A stretch of 64,000 bases of DNA, taken from NCBI RefSeq assembly GCF_008370325.1, contig NZ_VNIP01000003.1, positions 124,001 to 188,000 on the forward strand, read 5' to 3'. The notes beneath the pieces are model-generated. The model saw only the letters and a list, made by a program, of their open reading frames with translations, did not search any database and had not been told where the DNA came from. Within the stretch, counting starts at the first letter, position 1. Each line of letters opens with the position of its first letter. Made by a program: the position numbers and the translations under genes. This stretch comes from Martinezella tropici (GTDB lineage Bacteria > Pseudomonadota > Alphaproteobacteria > Rhizobiales > Rhizobiaceae). Positions 8,547 through 17,807 of the stretch are shown in pieces.

Positions 8547-9585
8547 ACGGCGCGAACACCGCCCACTCTACATGATGATCCTTGCTCCCTTGCTTGCGAT
8601 TATTGCTGCGCTCGCCTTGGCCGGCATCCTGATCGCCATTGCCGGGGCGCCGGTCTTCGAAGCCTATCGGCGGATCCTGCTCGGCGCCTTCGGCTCGCGA
8701 CTTTCGGCAACGGAGACGCTCACCCGCGCAACACCGTTGATCCTGACTGGGCTCGCCGCCGCCGTCGCCTTTCGTGCCCGCCTTTGGAACATCGGCGCCG
8801 AGGGACAATTCTATTTCGGTGCCATTGCCGTTGCGGCCTTCGGCTCGAAAATGCTCGCCGGACTGCCCGGCCCGACCCTCATTCCGCTCTTGATGGTGAT
8901 CGGCGCCATTGCTGGCATGATATTGATCCTCGTGCCGCTCTGGCTGCGGCTGCACTTCTCCGTCGACGAAGTCGTCACCAGCCTCATCCTGAATTTCGTC
9001 ACCGTTCTCTTCGTCTCCATGCTGATTGACGGGGTGCTGAAGGACCCGACGGCGTTCGGCTGGCCGCAATCCCAGGCCGTTGTCGATCATGCCATGCTGC
9101 CGAAGCTGATTGCCCGATCGCGTCTTCATATCGGTTTTGCAATTGCAATCGTCATCGCGGCAATCGTCTATTTCGTCCAGTCGCGCACCGTCTTCGGCAT
9201 GCAATCAAGGGCGGCTGGGCTTAACCCTTCAGGCGCTGCTTTCGCCGGCGTTCGCCTCGGCTCGACGCTCGTCAAGGTCGCCTGCCTCTCGGGTGGCCTT
9301 GCCGGTCTTGCCGGCGCGATCGAAGTGATGGGCGTCAAAGGCTATGTCACCACCGATCTGTCGCCCGGCTTCGGCTATGCCGGCATTGTCGTTGCCATGC
9401 TTGCAAACCTCAATCCGCTTGGCGTCGTCCTTGCGGCGATTTTCACCGCCACGATGTTCGTCGGCGCCGACGGCATGAGCCGCAGCCTCGGCATCCCCAC
9501 TTACATCGCCGACGTCACGGTCGCCCTGTCGCTGCTGACCATGCTGATCGCGCTGTTCTTCACACAATACAGGATCCGTCGATGA
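8536..9585 (+). CDS. Nucleoside-type ABC importer permease 1
   Basis: Integral membrane protein of 349 residues with about 8-10 hydrophobic segments, of the BPD_transp_2 class paired with BMP binding proteins. The segment AFRARLWNIGAEGQFYFGAI is the diagnostic early motif of the YufP/NupB half. The ATG at 8536 overlaps the ATPase stop by 11 bases; an in-frame ATG 30 bases further left would add a charged tail inside the ATPase gene and is less likely. It forms a heterodimeric channel with the next gene product. Confidence 0.9.
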   Translation: MRFERREHRPLYMMILAPLLAIIAALALAGILIAIAGAPVFEAYRRILLGAFGSRLSATETLTRATPLILTGLAAAVAFRARLWNIGAEGQFYFGAIAVAAFGSKMLAGLPGPTLIPLLMVIGAIAGMILILVPLWLRLHFSVDEVVTSLILNFVTVLFVSMLIDGVLKDPTAFGWPQSQAVVDHAMLPKLIARSRLHIGFAIAIVIAAIVYFVQSRTVFGMQSRAAGLNPSGAAFAGVRLGSTLVKVACLSGGLAGLAGAIEVMGVKGYVTTDLSPGFGYAGIVVAMLANLNPLGVVLAAIFTATMFVGADGMSRSLGIPTYIADVTVALSLLTMLIALFFTQYRIRR

Positions 9586-10523
9586 GCACGCTGGTCGACA
9601 TCATTGCATCGGCCGGACTTTGGGCCGCCGTGCTGCGGATTGCCACACCACTGATCTTCGGCACGCTCGGCGCGCTCCTTTGCGAGCGAGCCGGCGTCCT
9701 CAACCTCGGCATCGAGGGCATCATGACCTTTGGCGCGATGATCGGCTGGCTCTCCGTCTATCACGGCGCGGATTTGTGGACTGGCCTCTTCGTCGCGGCG
9801 ATCGCCGGTGGCATTTTCGGGCTTCTGCATTCGGCCCTGACGGTCACGCTTGGCCTGTCGCAGCATGTTTCCGGCCTCGGCGTGACGCTTTTCGCGTCCA
9901 GTTTCAGTTACTATGTCTTCCGGCTGATCGTGCCGGTCGCCGGGACGCCGCCAACCATCACGCCGTTTCAGCCGATCGCCATGCCCGGGCTTTCCACCCT
10001 GCCGTTCTTCGGCCCAGCGCTCTTCACACAGACGGCACCGACGTACCTCGCGATCCTGGTAGCGCTCGTCATGGCCTACCTCATCTTCCGTACGCCGGTC
10101 GGACTTGCGATCCGCATGACCGGCGAGAACCCGCATGCGGCGGAGGCCCAAGGCCTCAACCCGATGAGGATTCGCTATGGCGCCATCATTGCCGGCAGCG
10201 CGCTGATGGGCATTGGCGGCGCTTTCCTGACGCTCTCCGCTTTCAACAGCTTCTTTCCGACCATGGTGCAGGGGCGTGGCTGGATCTGCATCGCGCTCGT
10301 CGTCTTTTCGTCCTGGCGGCCGGGCCGAGCGCTGTTCGGCGCTCTGCTCTTTGCCTTCTTCGACGCATTCCAACTGCGCCTGCAGACCGCGGTGCAGGGC
10401 GTGCCTTATCAGATTTTCCTGATGACGCCATACATTCTGTCCATCGTTGCACTTGCCGTCATGAGCAGGCGGGCTCGCGTGCCGCAGGCGCTGATGCAAC
10501 CTTATCGCCGTGGCGAGAGATAA
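9582..10523 (+). CDS. Nucleoside-type ABC importer permease 2
   Basis: Integral membrane protein of 313 residues, the YufQ/NupC-like partner of the previous permease. It begins at ATGA overlapping the upstream stop. The motif LLCERAGVLNLGIEGIM near residue 35 and GENPHAAEAQGLNPMRIRY in the cytoplasmic loop are typical of this half. A 12-base gap leads to the deaminase gene, so the operon continues. Confidence 0.9.
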   Translation: MSTLVDIIASAGLWAAVLRIATPLIFGTLGALLCERAGVLNLGIEGIMTFGAMIGWLSVYHGADLWTGLFVAAIAGGIFGLLHSALTVTLGLSQHVSGLGVTLFASSFSYYVFRLIVPVAGTPPTITPFQPIAMPGLSTLPFFGPALFTQTAPTYLAILVALVMAYLIFRTPVGLAIRMTGENPHAAEAQGLNPMRIRYGAIIAGSALMGIGGAFLTLSAFNSFFPTMVQGRGWICIALVVFSSWRPGRALFGALLFAFFDAFQLRLQTAVQGVPYQIFLMTPYILSIVALAVMSRRARVPQALMQPYRRGER

Positions 10524-10535
10524 TCCGAGGAGCTT

Positions 10536-11831
10536 TTGATGTTCGATCTGATCATTCGCAATGCCAATCTGGCCGATGGCCGCAAAGGCCTCGATATCGC
10601 AGTCAAGGATGGAAAGATCGCAGCAATCGAAACGTCGATTGCCGCCGAGGCAAAGGAAGAGATCGATGCAACCGACCGGCTGGTGAGCCCGCCTTTTGTC
10701 GATCCGCATTTCCATATGGACGCAACACTTTCACTCGGCCTGCCGCGTATGAATGTCTCGGGCACACTTCTGGAAGGCATCGCCCTTTGGGGAGAGCTAC
10801 GCCCGATCGTGACAAAGGAGGAACTTGTCGAGCGCGCGCTGCGCTATTGTGATCTCGCCGTCACGCAAGGCCTGCTGTTCATCCGCAGCCATGTCGATAC
10901 CTCCGATCCCAGGCTGGTGACGGCCGAGGCGCTTCTGGAGGTGAAGGAAAGCGTCAAGCCCTATATCGACCTGCAGCTCGTCGCCTTCCCGCAGGATGGA
11001 TACTATCGTGCCAAGGAGGGCGTCACCTCCCTCTCACGCGCACTCGACATGGGCGTCGACATCGTCGGCGGCATTCCGCATTTCGAGCGCACGATGGAGG
11101 ACGGACGGGCTTCAGTCGAAGCACTTTGCAGAATTGCCGCCGATCGCGGTCTTCCCGTCGACATGCACTGCGACGAGACCGACGACCCCATGTCCCGCCA
11201 TATCGAGACGCTGGCGGCGGAAACCATCCGCTTCGGGCTTCAAGGCCGCGTTGCCGGCTCGCATCTGACCTCGATGCATTCGATGGACAATTATTACGTC
11301 TCCAAGCTCATCCCGCTGATGGCCGAAGCAGGGATCAATGTCATTCCCAATCCTTTGATCAACATCATGCTGCAGGGCCGGCACGACACCTATCCCAAGC
11401 GGCGCGGCATGACGCGCGTGCGCGAGCTGATGGACGCCGGGCTTAACGTTTCCTTCGGCCATGATTGCGTGATGGATCCCTGGTATTCGATGGGTTCTGG
11501 CGACATGCTCGAAGTCGGCCACATGGCCATCCACGTCGCACAGATGGCCGGCATCGAAGACAAGAAGAAGATCTTCGACGCGCTCACCGTCAATTCCGCC
11601 AAGACGCTTGGCCTTGAAGGTTACGGCCTGGAAAAGGGCTGCAATGCCGATTTCGTGGTGCTGCAGGCCGTCGACACGCTGGAGGCGTTGCGCCTGAAGC
11701 CCAACCGCCTCGCCGTCATCAAGCGCGGCAAGGTTATCGCCCGTTCCGCGCCGCGCATCGGCGAGCTCTTCCTCGATGGCAGGCCGTCACAAATCGATGG
11801 CGGGCTCGATTACGTTCCTGTCCGGAAATAG
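10536..11831 (+). CDS. codA: Cytosine deaminase-like amidohydrolase
   Basis: Cytoplasmic metal-dependent hydrolase of 431 residues, last gene of the operon. Its body reads very like E. coli CodA: SHVDTSDPRL, LQLVAFPQ, VDMHCDE, SHLTSMHS, a RHDTYPKRRGMTRV segment and FGHDCVMDPWY. Expected metal and catalytic residues are present: H58 and H60 in DPHFH, Q153, H211, E214, H243 and D310. CodA converts cytosine to uracil plus ammonia. Coupling to a BMP-type importer and an amidase suggests scavenging of a pyrimidine or related ring as nitrogen source. Related amidohydrolases act on isoguanine, creatinine or other rings, so the exact substrate is not certain. Confidence 0.82.
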   Translation: MMFDLIIRNANLADGRKGLDIAVKDGKIAAIETSIAAEAKEEIDATDRLVSPPFVDPHFHMDATLSLGLPRMNVSGTLLEGIALWGELRPIVTKEELVERALRYCDLAVTQGLLFIRSHVDTSDPRLVTAEALLEVKESVKPYIDLQLVAFPQDGYYRAKEGVTSLSRALDMGVDIVGGIPHFERTMEDGRASVEALCRIAADRGLPVDMHCDETDDPMSRHIETLAAETIRFGLQGRVAGSHLTSMHSMDNYYVSKLIPLMAEAGINVIPNPLINIMLQGRHDTYPKRRGMTRVRELMDAGLNVSFGHDCVMDPWYSMGSGDMLEVGHMAIHVAQMAGIEDKKKIFDALTVNSAKTLGLEGYGLEKGCNADFVVLQAVDTLEALRLKPNRLAVIKRGKVIARSAPRIGELFLDGRPSQIDGGLDYVPVRK

Positions 11832-12009
11832 CAACGCCTGGCAGCCGGAACCATTACGAACGAGCAGGCGGCACGTAGACCCCGTCGCAGCGGCGAACCA
11901 CGTTCCCCCCATGACTATGGCATCAGTTATGTGTGACTGAACAAATCTGCGCTTTACAACTAACATGTCAGCATGCTACGCAGTGATCCGACAAGATCGG
12001 GAGGATTGG

Positions 12010-12894
12010 ATGAAAGAGAGTTTCGGGCTGTCAGCAGCGCTGGCAACGCCCTTTGACGCGGATGGCGAGATCGCAATTCCGGGCGTGATCGAACAGGCGA
12101 AGCATTGCCTTGCCAATGGCTGCAAAAGCGTGACGCTTTTCGGCACCACGGGTGAAGGTGCCTCCATCGGCATGCAGGAGCGCAAGCAAGTTCTTGCCGC
12201 CATGATCGCAGCCGGCATCACGCCTCAGCAGATCGTCATGGGCGTGCTCGTCGATGCTGCCGAGGATGCGGCAGCTCAGGCTGCTCAGGCACTGGCGCAA
12301 GGCGTGCGCAACATTCTCCTGGCCCCGCCTTCCTACTTCAAGAACGTCAGCGACGATGGCCTCTTCAAATGGTTCGCGGCCGTTTTCACGATGCTGGGTA
12401 CCCATGCCCGCGACGTGATCGTCTACAATATCCCGTCGGTGACGATGGTGCCGCTGTCGATCTCGCTGGTCGGCCGCCTGCGCGCCGCATTTCCGGATGT
12501 CGTCGTCGGCGTCAAGGATTCCTCCGGCGACTGGCCCTATACCGAGGAGCTGCTGAAGACGCATGGCGATCTCATCATTCTGATCGGCGATGAGCGGCAT
12601 CTGGCGCGCGGCGTGCGCCTTGGGGGACAGGGCGCCATTTCCGGCATGGCGAACCTCCTCCCCCGCGAGGTTCAGGCCATGGCGGAAAAAGGCATCGACG
12701 ACGTCAATGTCGAACGTTTCGTCGAGCAGTTGCTGAGCCATCCGGTCATTCCCGCGATCAAGGCCATTCTCGCACGTTTAACGGAGGACGACAGCTGGCT
12801 TGCCGTGCGCCCACCACTCGTAGCATTGAACAGCCAAGATTCCGACACGCTCTTTGCTGCCTTCGGCGCGCTGTTTCGCGCCAAGGCGGCCTAA
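12010..12894 (+). CDS. Dihydrodipicolinate synthase / N-acetylneuraminate lyase family aldolase
   Basis: A 294-residue class I aldolase. The Schiff-base lysine is K169 in VGVKDSSGD, the partner tyrosine is Y139 in VYNIPS, and the pyruvate-binding loop GTTGEG is at 45-50. The ATG at 12010 is preferred over an earlier one at 11965 because a GGGAGG ribosome site lies just before it. Enzymes of this family cleave or build 2-keto acids. A dedicated lysine-pathway role is unlikely here, since the gene sits before a GntR/FCD regulator, a CUT1 sugar importer and a PfkB kinase. A 2-keto-3-deoxy sugar acid or sialic-acid-like substrate fits better, by inference. Confidence 0.85.
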   Translation: MKESFGLSAALATPFDADGEIAIPGVIEQAKHCLANGCKSVTLFGTTGEGASIGMQERKQVLAAMIAAGITPQQIVMGVLVDAAEDAAAQAAQALAQGVRNILLAPPSYFKNVSDDGLFKWFAAVFTMLGTHARDVIVYNIPSVTMVPLSISLVGRLRAAFPDVVVGVKDSSGDWPYTEELLKTHGDLIILIGDERHLARGVRLGGQGAISGMANLLPREVQAMAEKGIDDVNVERFVEQLLSHPVIPAIKAILARLTEDDSWLAVRPPLVALNSQDSDTLFAAFGALFRAKAA

Positions 12895-12915
12895 CAGAAC
12901 AGCCCGGAGCTGCCG

Positions 12916-13575
12916 ATGGACGGACCAGGCGAACAGACGACGTTGAGAGAGAAAGCCTATGAGAGCTTTACGCGCCATCTCTTGGCGCGCGACGTTCGCC
13001 CTGGGCAATTCATCTCGCAGCGGCGGCTTGTCGAGCTGACGGGACTGACGCTTGGCGCAATCCGGGAATTGATCCCACGCCTGGAAGCCGAAGGGCTGAT
13101 CAAGACGGTGCCGCAGCGCGGATTGCAGATCGCCCATATCGATCTGGACCTGATCCGCGAAGCCTTCCAGCTCCGTCTTTTCCTGGAAAAGGAAGCCGTC
13201 GCGCTGTTCACCCATTCGGCGTCGGACGAGACGATTGCCAAGCTTTTGAAGGACCATCGCGACATTGCCGATGCAATCCGCGCCGGAGACAGTTCGCAGG
13301 AACTCGAGCTTCACGCGCAATCGGTGGACTGGGGCATGCACGATGCCTTCATCGATGCGCTCGGCAATACCATCATCTCGAATGCCTATCGGGTCAATTC
13401 GATCAAGATGCGGCTGATCAGCCAGGATAGGTTCCGCATTAACGGCCATGTTGGGCCGGTCATGGAAGAGCATTTGAAGGTGCTTGAGGCCATTCAGCGA
13501 CGATCGGCCGACGAGGCGGTTGCTGCTCTCGTATCGCACATCGGCGGAGCACGGGATCGCGCATTGAAGATGTGA
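12916..13575 (+). CDS. GntR family transcriptional regulator, FCD type
   Basis: A 219-residue regulator. An N-terminal winged helix-turn-helix (about residues 15-75, including RRLVELTGLTLGAIRELIPRLE and the wing VPQRGLQI) is followed by an all-helical FCD effector domain. It lies 21 bases after the aldolase gene and before the sugar importer, so it is probably the local repressor, relieved by a pathway intermediate. I did not find a convincing operator in the 178-base gap upstream of the aldolase. Confidence 0.88.
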   Translation: MDGPGEQTTLREKAYESFTRHLLARDVRPGQFISQRRLVELTGLTLGAIRELIPRLEAEGLIKTVPQRGLQIAHIDLDLIREAFQLRLFLEKEAVALFTHSASDETIAKLLKDHRDIADAIRAGDSSQELELHAQSVDWGMHDAFIDALGNTIISNAYRVNSIKMRLISQDRFRINGHVGPVMEEHLKVLEAIQRRSADEAVAALVSHIGGARDRALKM

Positions 13576-13633
13576 AAAGCTTTGAATAACGGCCGCGAAT
13601 GAGGAGATTTTCGGCCAAAGGAGGAGGAACGGA

Positions 13634-14965
13634 ATGTCATCGTCATTTTTCAACCCGACACGTCGCGGCTTCATGGCCGGCACCGCCGCACTCGGCGCGG
13701 CGAGCCTTCTCGGTGTCCGCACCGCTTCGGCAGCCGTCGACTGGAAGCGTTTTTCCGGCACGACGCTTGAGGTCAATCTGGTCAAGAGCCCGCGCAGCGA
13801 AACGATCCTCAAATATTTGAGCGAGTTCGAGGCGCTGACGGGCATCAAGGTCAATGCCGAGGCGACGCCCGAGCAGCAGCAGCGCCAGAAGACCACGATC
13901 GAGCTCAGCTCCGGCAAACCGAGCTTCGACGTCGTGCATCTGAGCTACCACGTTCAGAAACGTCAGTTCGAAAAAGGCGGCTGGCTCGCCGATATCAGCG
14001 GCTTCATGAAGGATCCGTCGCTCACCGATCCGTCGCTGACGGAAAGCGATTTCGCCGAGGCCGGCCTGAAATTCGCCAAGGATTCCGCAGGCGTCATGCG
14101 CTCCCTGCCCTTCTCGGTCGATTACTGGATCGTCTACTGGAACAAGACTCTGTTCGAGAAGAAGGGCCTCGCCTATCCGCAAACCTTCGAGGACATGGCT
14201 AAGGCGGCCGAGGCGCTGACCGACAACTCGAGCAACACTTACGGCTTTGTCGCCCGCGGTCTGAAGAACGCCAACACGCCGGTCTGGACGGCCTTCATGC
14301 TCGGCGAGGGGACAACGCCGCTTTCGGCCGACGGCAAGCTGCAGACGGAATCGCAAGGGGCGTTGGATGCTGCAAAGCTCTACCAGCGCCTGATGACGAA
14401 ATCGGCACCTCCCGGCGTTTCAGGCTTCAACTGGGCGGAAGCGCAATCGGCCTTCCTGCAGGGCAAGATCGGCATGTGGCTCGATGGCGTCGGCTTCGCG
14501 CCGCCGATCGAAAATCCTGAGAAGTCTCGCGTCGTCGGCCAGGTCGGCTACGGCATCATGCCGAAGGGGCCGAATGCGCAGGCTGCGGCAACCTTCGGCG
14601 ATGGTATCGGCGTCACCGCCGCCAGCCAGAAGAAGGAGGCCGCCTATCTCTTCTGCCAATGGGCGATCTCGCACGAGATGGGCGCGCGCCTGCTGCAGGC
14701 CGGCGCCGGCGTTCCGTTCCGTCAGTCCGTTCTGGAGGATCAAAAGGTCCGCGAGGGCGTAAAAATGCCAGGTGCCTGGCTGGACGCTGTCGCCGGCTCC
14801 GCCAAGGTCTCGCAGCTGGCGCTACCCGTCATCATCCCGGTTACCGAGTTTCGCGATATCTACGGCGTCGCGCTGACAAACATGATCGGCGGCGCCGATC
14901 CGGCAACCGAACTGAAGACGGCAACTGCCCAGTTCGAGCCGGTGCTGGCTCGAAGCGAGGGATGA
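13634..14965 (+). CDS. Sugar ABC transporter substrate-binding protein (CUT1)
   Basis: Periplasmic solute-binding protein of 443 residues. The N terminus has a twin-arginine motif (TRRGFMAG) followed by a hydrophobic run and a TASA cleavage region, so Tat export is likely. The fold signature FEALTGIKVNAE and the later FNWAEAQSAFLQGKIGMW segment are typical of extracellular solute-binding family 1. A strong GGAGGA site precedes the ATG. It is the first gene of a five-gene run (binding protein, two permeases, ATPase, kinase) with overlapping or nearly touching ends. Confidence 0.9.
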   Translation: MSSSFFNPTRRGFMAGTAALGAASLLGVRTASAAVDWKRFSGTTLEVNLVKSPRSETILKYLSEFEALTGIKVNAEATPEQQQRQKTTIELSSGKPSFDVVHLSYHVQKRQFEKGGWLADISGFMKDPSLTDPSLTESDFAEAGLKFAKDSAGVMRSLPFSVDYWIVYWNKTLFEKKGLAYPQTFEDMAKAAEALTDNSSNTYGFVARGLKNANTPVWTAFMLGEGTTPLSADGKLQTESQGALDAAKLYQRLMTKSAPPGVSGFNWAEAQSAFLQGKIGMWLDGVGFAPPIENPEKSRVVGQVGYGIMPKGPNAQAAATFGDGIGVTAASQKKEAAYLFCQWAISHEMGARLLQAGAGVPFRQSVLEDQKVREGVKMPGAWLDAVAGSAKVSQLALPVIIPVTEFRDIYGVALTNMIGGADPATELKTATAQFEPVLARSEG

Positions 14966-15900
14966 TGGCCTCCGTGAGCATCGAAGATACCGCCGCGAAG
15001 GCAACCAAAGGAAGGAGCAAGCCGCAACGGCTTGCTCCCAACTACTGGCCCTTCGTCGTTCCCGCGCTGATCGTGATTGCCGCCGTCATCGTCTTTCCCT
15101 GGGTCTTCACCCTGTGGATGAGCGTAAACAAATGGACGCTCGGCCAGTCGCAGAGTTTCGTCGGCTTAGACAATTATATCCGGCTGGCGGCCGATGCGCG
15201 CTTCTGGGAATCGCTGTGGCACACGGTTCTGTACACCGTGCTTTCCGTCGTCGGCCCGTTGTTCTTCGGGACGCTGGCCGCACTGATCTTCGATGCGAAC
15301 TTTCCGTTGCGTGGTTTCCTGCGCGGCGTCTTCGTCATGCCGATGATGGCAACGCCGGTCGCTGTAGCCCTCGTCTGGACGATGATGTTCCATCCGCAGC
15401 TTGGCGTACTGAACTATCTGCTGTCGCTGGTGGGTATTGGACCGCAGGAATGGATCTACAATCAATATAGCGTCATCCCCTCGCTCGTCCTCGTCGAGGT
15501 GTGGCAGTGGACGCCGCTCGTCATGCTGATCGTGCTTGGCGGCCTCGCTTCCGTGCCGCGCGAACCCTATGAGAGCGCCGAAATTGACGGCGCCAATGCC
15601 TGGCAGAAGTTCCGCTATCTGACGCTGCCGATGATCTCGCCCTTCCTGATGATCGCCGTCATCATCCGCAGCATCGATGCGATCAAGAGCTTCGACATCA
15701 TCTATGCGATGACGCAGGGCGGTCCGGGCACGGCATCCGAAACCATCAACATCTATCTCTACAACACCGCGTTTTCCTATTACGACATCGGCTATGGCTC
15801 GGCCATGGCAGTGGTGTTCTTCATAGTCATCGTCGCACTCTCCTTCATCCTTTTGATGATCCGCCAGCGCACGCGGTGGACGGACGCGGAGGGCCACTGA
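14962..15900 (+). CDS. Sugar ABC transporter permease (MalF type)
   Basis: Inner-membrane protein of 312 residues with six main hydrophobic segments. The coupling-helix EAA-like loop is seen as EPYESAEIDGANAWQKFRY near residue 210. The start overlaps the binding-protein stop (ATGA). An open frame extends further left but inside the previous gene. It pairs with the next permease to form the channel. Confidence 0.9.
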   Translation: MMASVSIEDTAAKATKGRSKPQRLAPNYWPFVVPALIVIAAVIVFPWVFTLWMSVNKWTLGQSQSFVGLDNYIRLAADARFWESLWHTVLYTVLSVVGPLFFGTLAALIFDANFPLRGFLRGVFVMPMMATPVAVALVWTMMFHPQLGVLNYLLSLVGIGPQEWIYNQYSVIPSLVLVEVWQWTPLVMLIVLGGLASVPREPYESAEIDGANAWQKFRYLTLPMISPFLMIAVIIRSIDAIKSFDIIYAMTQGGPGTASETINIYLYNTAFSYYDIGYGSAMAVVFFIVIVALSFILLMIRQRTRWTDAEGH

Positions 15901-15901
15901 C

Positions 15902-16717
15902 ATGAAGCGCTCGACACTTAATCGCATCGGCCTATTCTTCGTGGCCTTGGTGGTCGTTTCGCCAGTCGTTCTATTTTTCCTCTGGATGATCTCGCTGTCG
16001 TTGAAATATGAGATCGACAATGGCGCCTATCCGCCGATCCTCATTCCGGATCGCATTGCCTGGATGAACTACGTCAACGTCTTCCAGGAAAACAATTTCT
16101 TCCTCTATCTGTGGAACTCCGTTCTCGTGACGGGTGCCGCCACCCTGCTCGCCCTTGTGATCGGCGTGCCGGCCGGCTACGGCATCGCGCGGCTGAAGGC
16201 GGAAAAGTCGGCGATCGTTATCATGATCGCCCGCATGACCCCCGGTCTCTCCTTCCTCATTCCGCTGTTCCTGCTGTTCCAATGGCTCAATCTGCTCGGA
16301 ACGCTCTGGCCACAGATCATCATCCATCTCGTCGTCACCGTCCCGATCGTCGTCTGGATCATGATCGGTTATTTCGAGACGACACCGATGGAGCTCGAGG
16401 AGGCAGCAAGCATCGATGGCGCCACACCCTGGCAGGTTTTCCGCCTGGTCGCCCTGCCGATCGCACGCCCCGGCATCGTCGTTGCTTTCATCCTCTCGGT
16501 CATCTTCTCGTGGAACAACTTCGTCTTCGGCATCGTGCTTGCGAGCCGCGAGACCCGCACGCTGCCCGTCGCCGTCTACAATATGCTCTCCTTCGAGCAG
16601 GTGAGCTGGGGGCCACTTGCGGCCGCAGCCCTGATCGTCACGCTGCCGGTGCTCGTCCTGACCATGTTCGCGCAGCGCCAGATCATCGCAGGCCTGACCG
16701 CCGGCGCCGTCAAATGA
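15902..16717 (+). CDS. Sugar ABC transporter permease (MalG type)
   Basis: Inner-membrane protein of 271 residues, the second half of the channel. It begins one base after the previous stop. The EAA loop reads PMELEEAASIDGATPWQVF, and the C-terminal segment (QRQIIAGLTAGAVK) is the standard MalG-type ending. Confidence 0.9.
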   Translation: MKRSTLNRIGLFFVALVVVSPVVLFFLWMISLSLKYEIDNGAYPPILIPDRIAWMNYVNVFQENNFFLYLWNSVLVTGAATLLALVIGVPAGYGIARLKAEKSAIVIMIARMTPGLSFLIPLFLLFQWLNLLGTLWPQIIIHLVVTVPIVVWIMIGYFETTPMELEEAASIDGATPWQVFRLVALPIARPGIVVAFILSVIFSWNNFVFGIVLASRETRTLPVAVYNMLSFEQVSWGPLAAAALIVTLPVLVLTMFAQRQIIAGLTAGAVK

Positions 16718-16748
16718 CACACCTCTCCGTTCCGACAGGATCACATTC

Positions 16749-17807
16749 ATGGCACCCGTAAACATCCAGAATATTCAGAAGCGCTACGGCCAGGTGAAGG
16801 TCATTCACGATATCAGTGTCGACATCGCCGATGGCGAATTCGTCGTCCTTGTCGGCCCCTCCGGCTGCGGCAAGTCCACGCTGCTGCGGATGATCGCGGG
16901 CCTCGAAGAAGTCAGCGATGGCGAAATCCATATCGGTCGCCGCGAAGTCAGCCATCTTCCGGCACGCGACCGCGACATCGCCATGGTGTTCCAGAATTAT
17001 GCGCTCTATCCCCATATGACGGTCGCCGACAATATGGGCTTCGCGCTGAAGCTGAAAAAGGCAAATCCAGCGGAAATCGCCGTAAAGGTCCAGAAGGCTG
17101 CCACCATCCTGGGCCTGGAAAGCCTGCTGGAGCGCCTGCCGCGCCAGCTTTCCGGCGGTCAGCGCCAACGCGTCGCCATGGGGCGTGCGCTGGTGCGCGA
17201 TCCGCAAGTCTTCCTGTTCGACGAGCCGCTTTCGAATCTCGACGCCAAGCTTCGCGTGCAGATGCGTGGCGAGATCAAGTCCATGCATCAGCGCGTCGGT
17301 ACAACGACGATCTATGTCACGCATGATCAGGTCGAGGCGATGACCATGGCCGACAAGATCGTTGTGCTGCATGGCGGCATCATCGAACAGGTCGGCGCGC
17401 CGCTCGATCTCTATGACCACCCGGCAAACCTGTTCGTCGCCGGTTTCATCGGCTCCCCTTCAATGAACTTTATCGACGGCAGGATCGAGGAAGGTGTCTT
17501 CCGCAGCGGCAAGGGTCTCATCCTGCCCCTGCCGGAAGATTTCCCCGCTGCCGAGCATGGCGGGCGCCCGCTCGTCTATGGCATCCGGCCCGAGCATATC
17601 CGCGCGGCGGCTGGCGGTTTATCGGCCCGGGTCGGCATTGTCGAAGGCACGGGTTCGGAGATCTACGCCAAGCTCGACTGTGGCGGCGAGGAAATCTCCT
17701 GCCTGTTCCGCGAGAGATTGAATATCCGCTTCGGCGACAAGATCGACATTGCGATCGACCCGGCCAGCATCCACCTTTTCGACAAGGCGAGCGGAAAGCG
17801 GCTTTGA
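16749..17807 (+). CDS. Sugar ABC transporter ATP-binding protein (MalK/UgpC type)
   Basis: Cytoplasmic ATPase of 352 residues. Walker A GPSGCGKST near residue 37, signature LSGGQRQRVAMGRA near 134, Walker B VFLFDEPLSNLDA, H-loop YVTHDQVEAMTMA. A C-terminal TOBE/MalK-like regulatory domain follows (YGIRPEHI near residue 278), where regulatory proteins or glycerophosphate/maltose-type control can act in this family. The stop overlaps the next start by 4 bases. Confidence 0.92.
   Translation: MAPVNIQNIQKRYGQVKVIHDISVDIADGEFVVLVGPSGCGKSTLLRMIAGLEEVSDGEIHIGRREVSHLPARDRDIAMVFQNYALYPHMTVADNMGFALKLKKANPAEIAVKVQKAATILGLESLLERLPRQLSGGQRQRVAMGRALVRDPQVFLFDEPLSNLDAKLRVQMRGEIKSMHQRVGTTTIYVTHDQVEAMTMADKIVVLHGGIIEQVGAPLDLYDHPANLFVAGFIGSPSMNFIDGRIEEGVFRSGKGLILPLPEDFPAAEHGGRPLVYGIRPEHIRAAAGGLSARVGIVEGTGSEIYAKLDCGGEEISCLFRERLNIRFGDKIDIAIDPASIHLFDKASGKRL

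Noticed and set aside
8278..9204. 308-codon minus-strand frame over the ATPase/permease junction
   Set aside because: Antisense shadow; the plus-strand genes have full family motifs and coupled starts.
11941..12009. GTGTGAC (GT-N3-AC) upstream of the aldolase as a possible FCD-regulator site
   Set aside because: Only the core matches, without dyad arms or a second copy, so a chance hit cannot be excluded.
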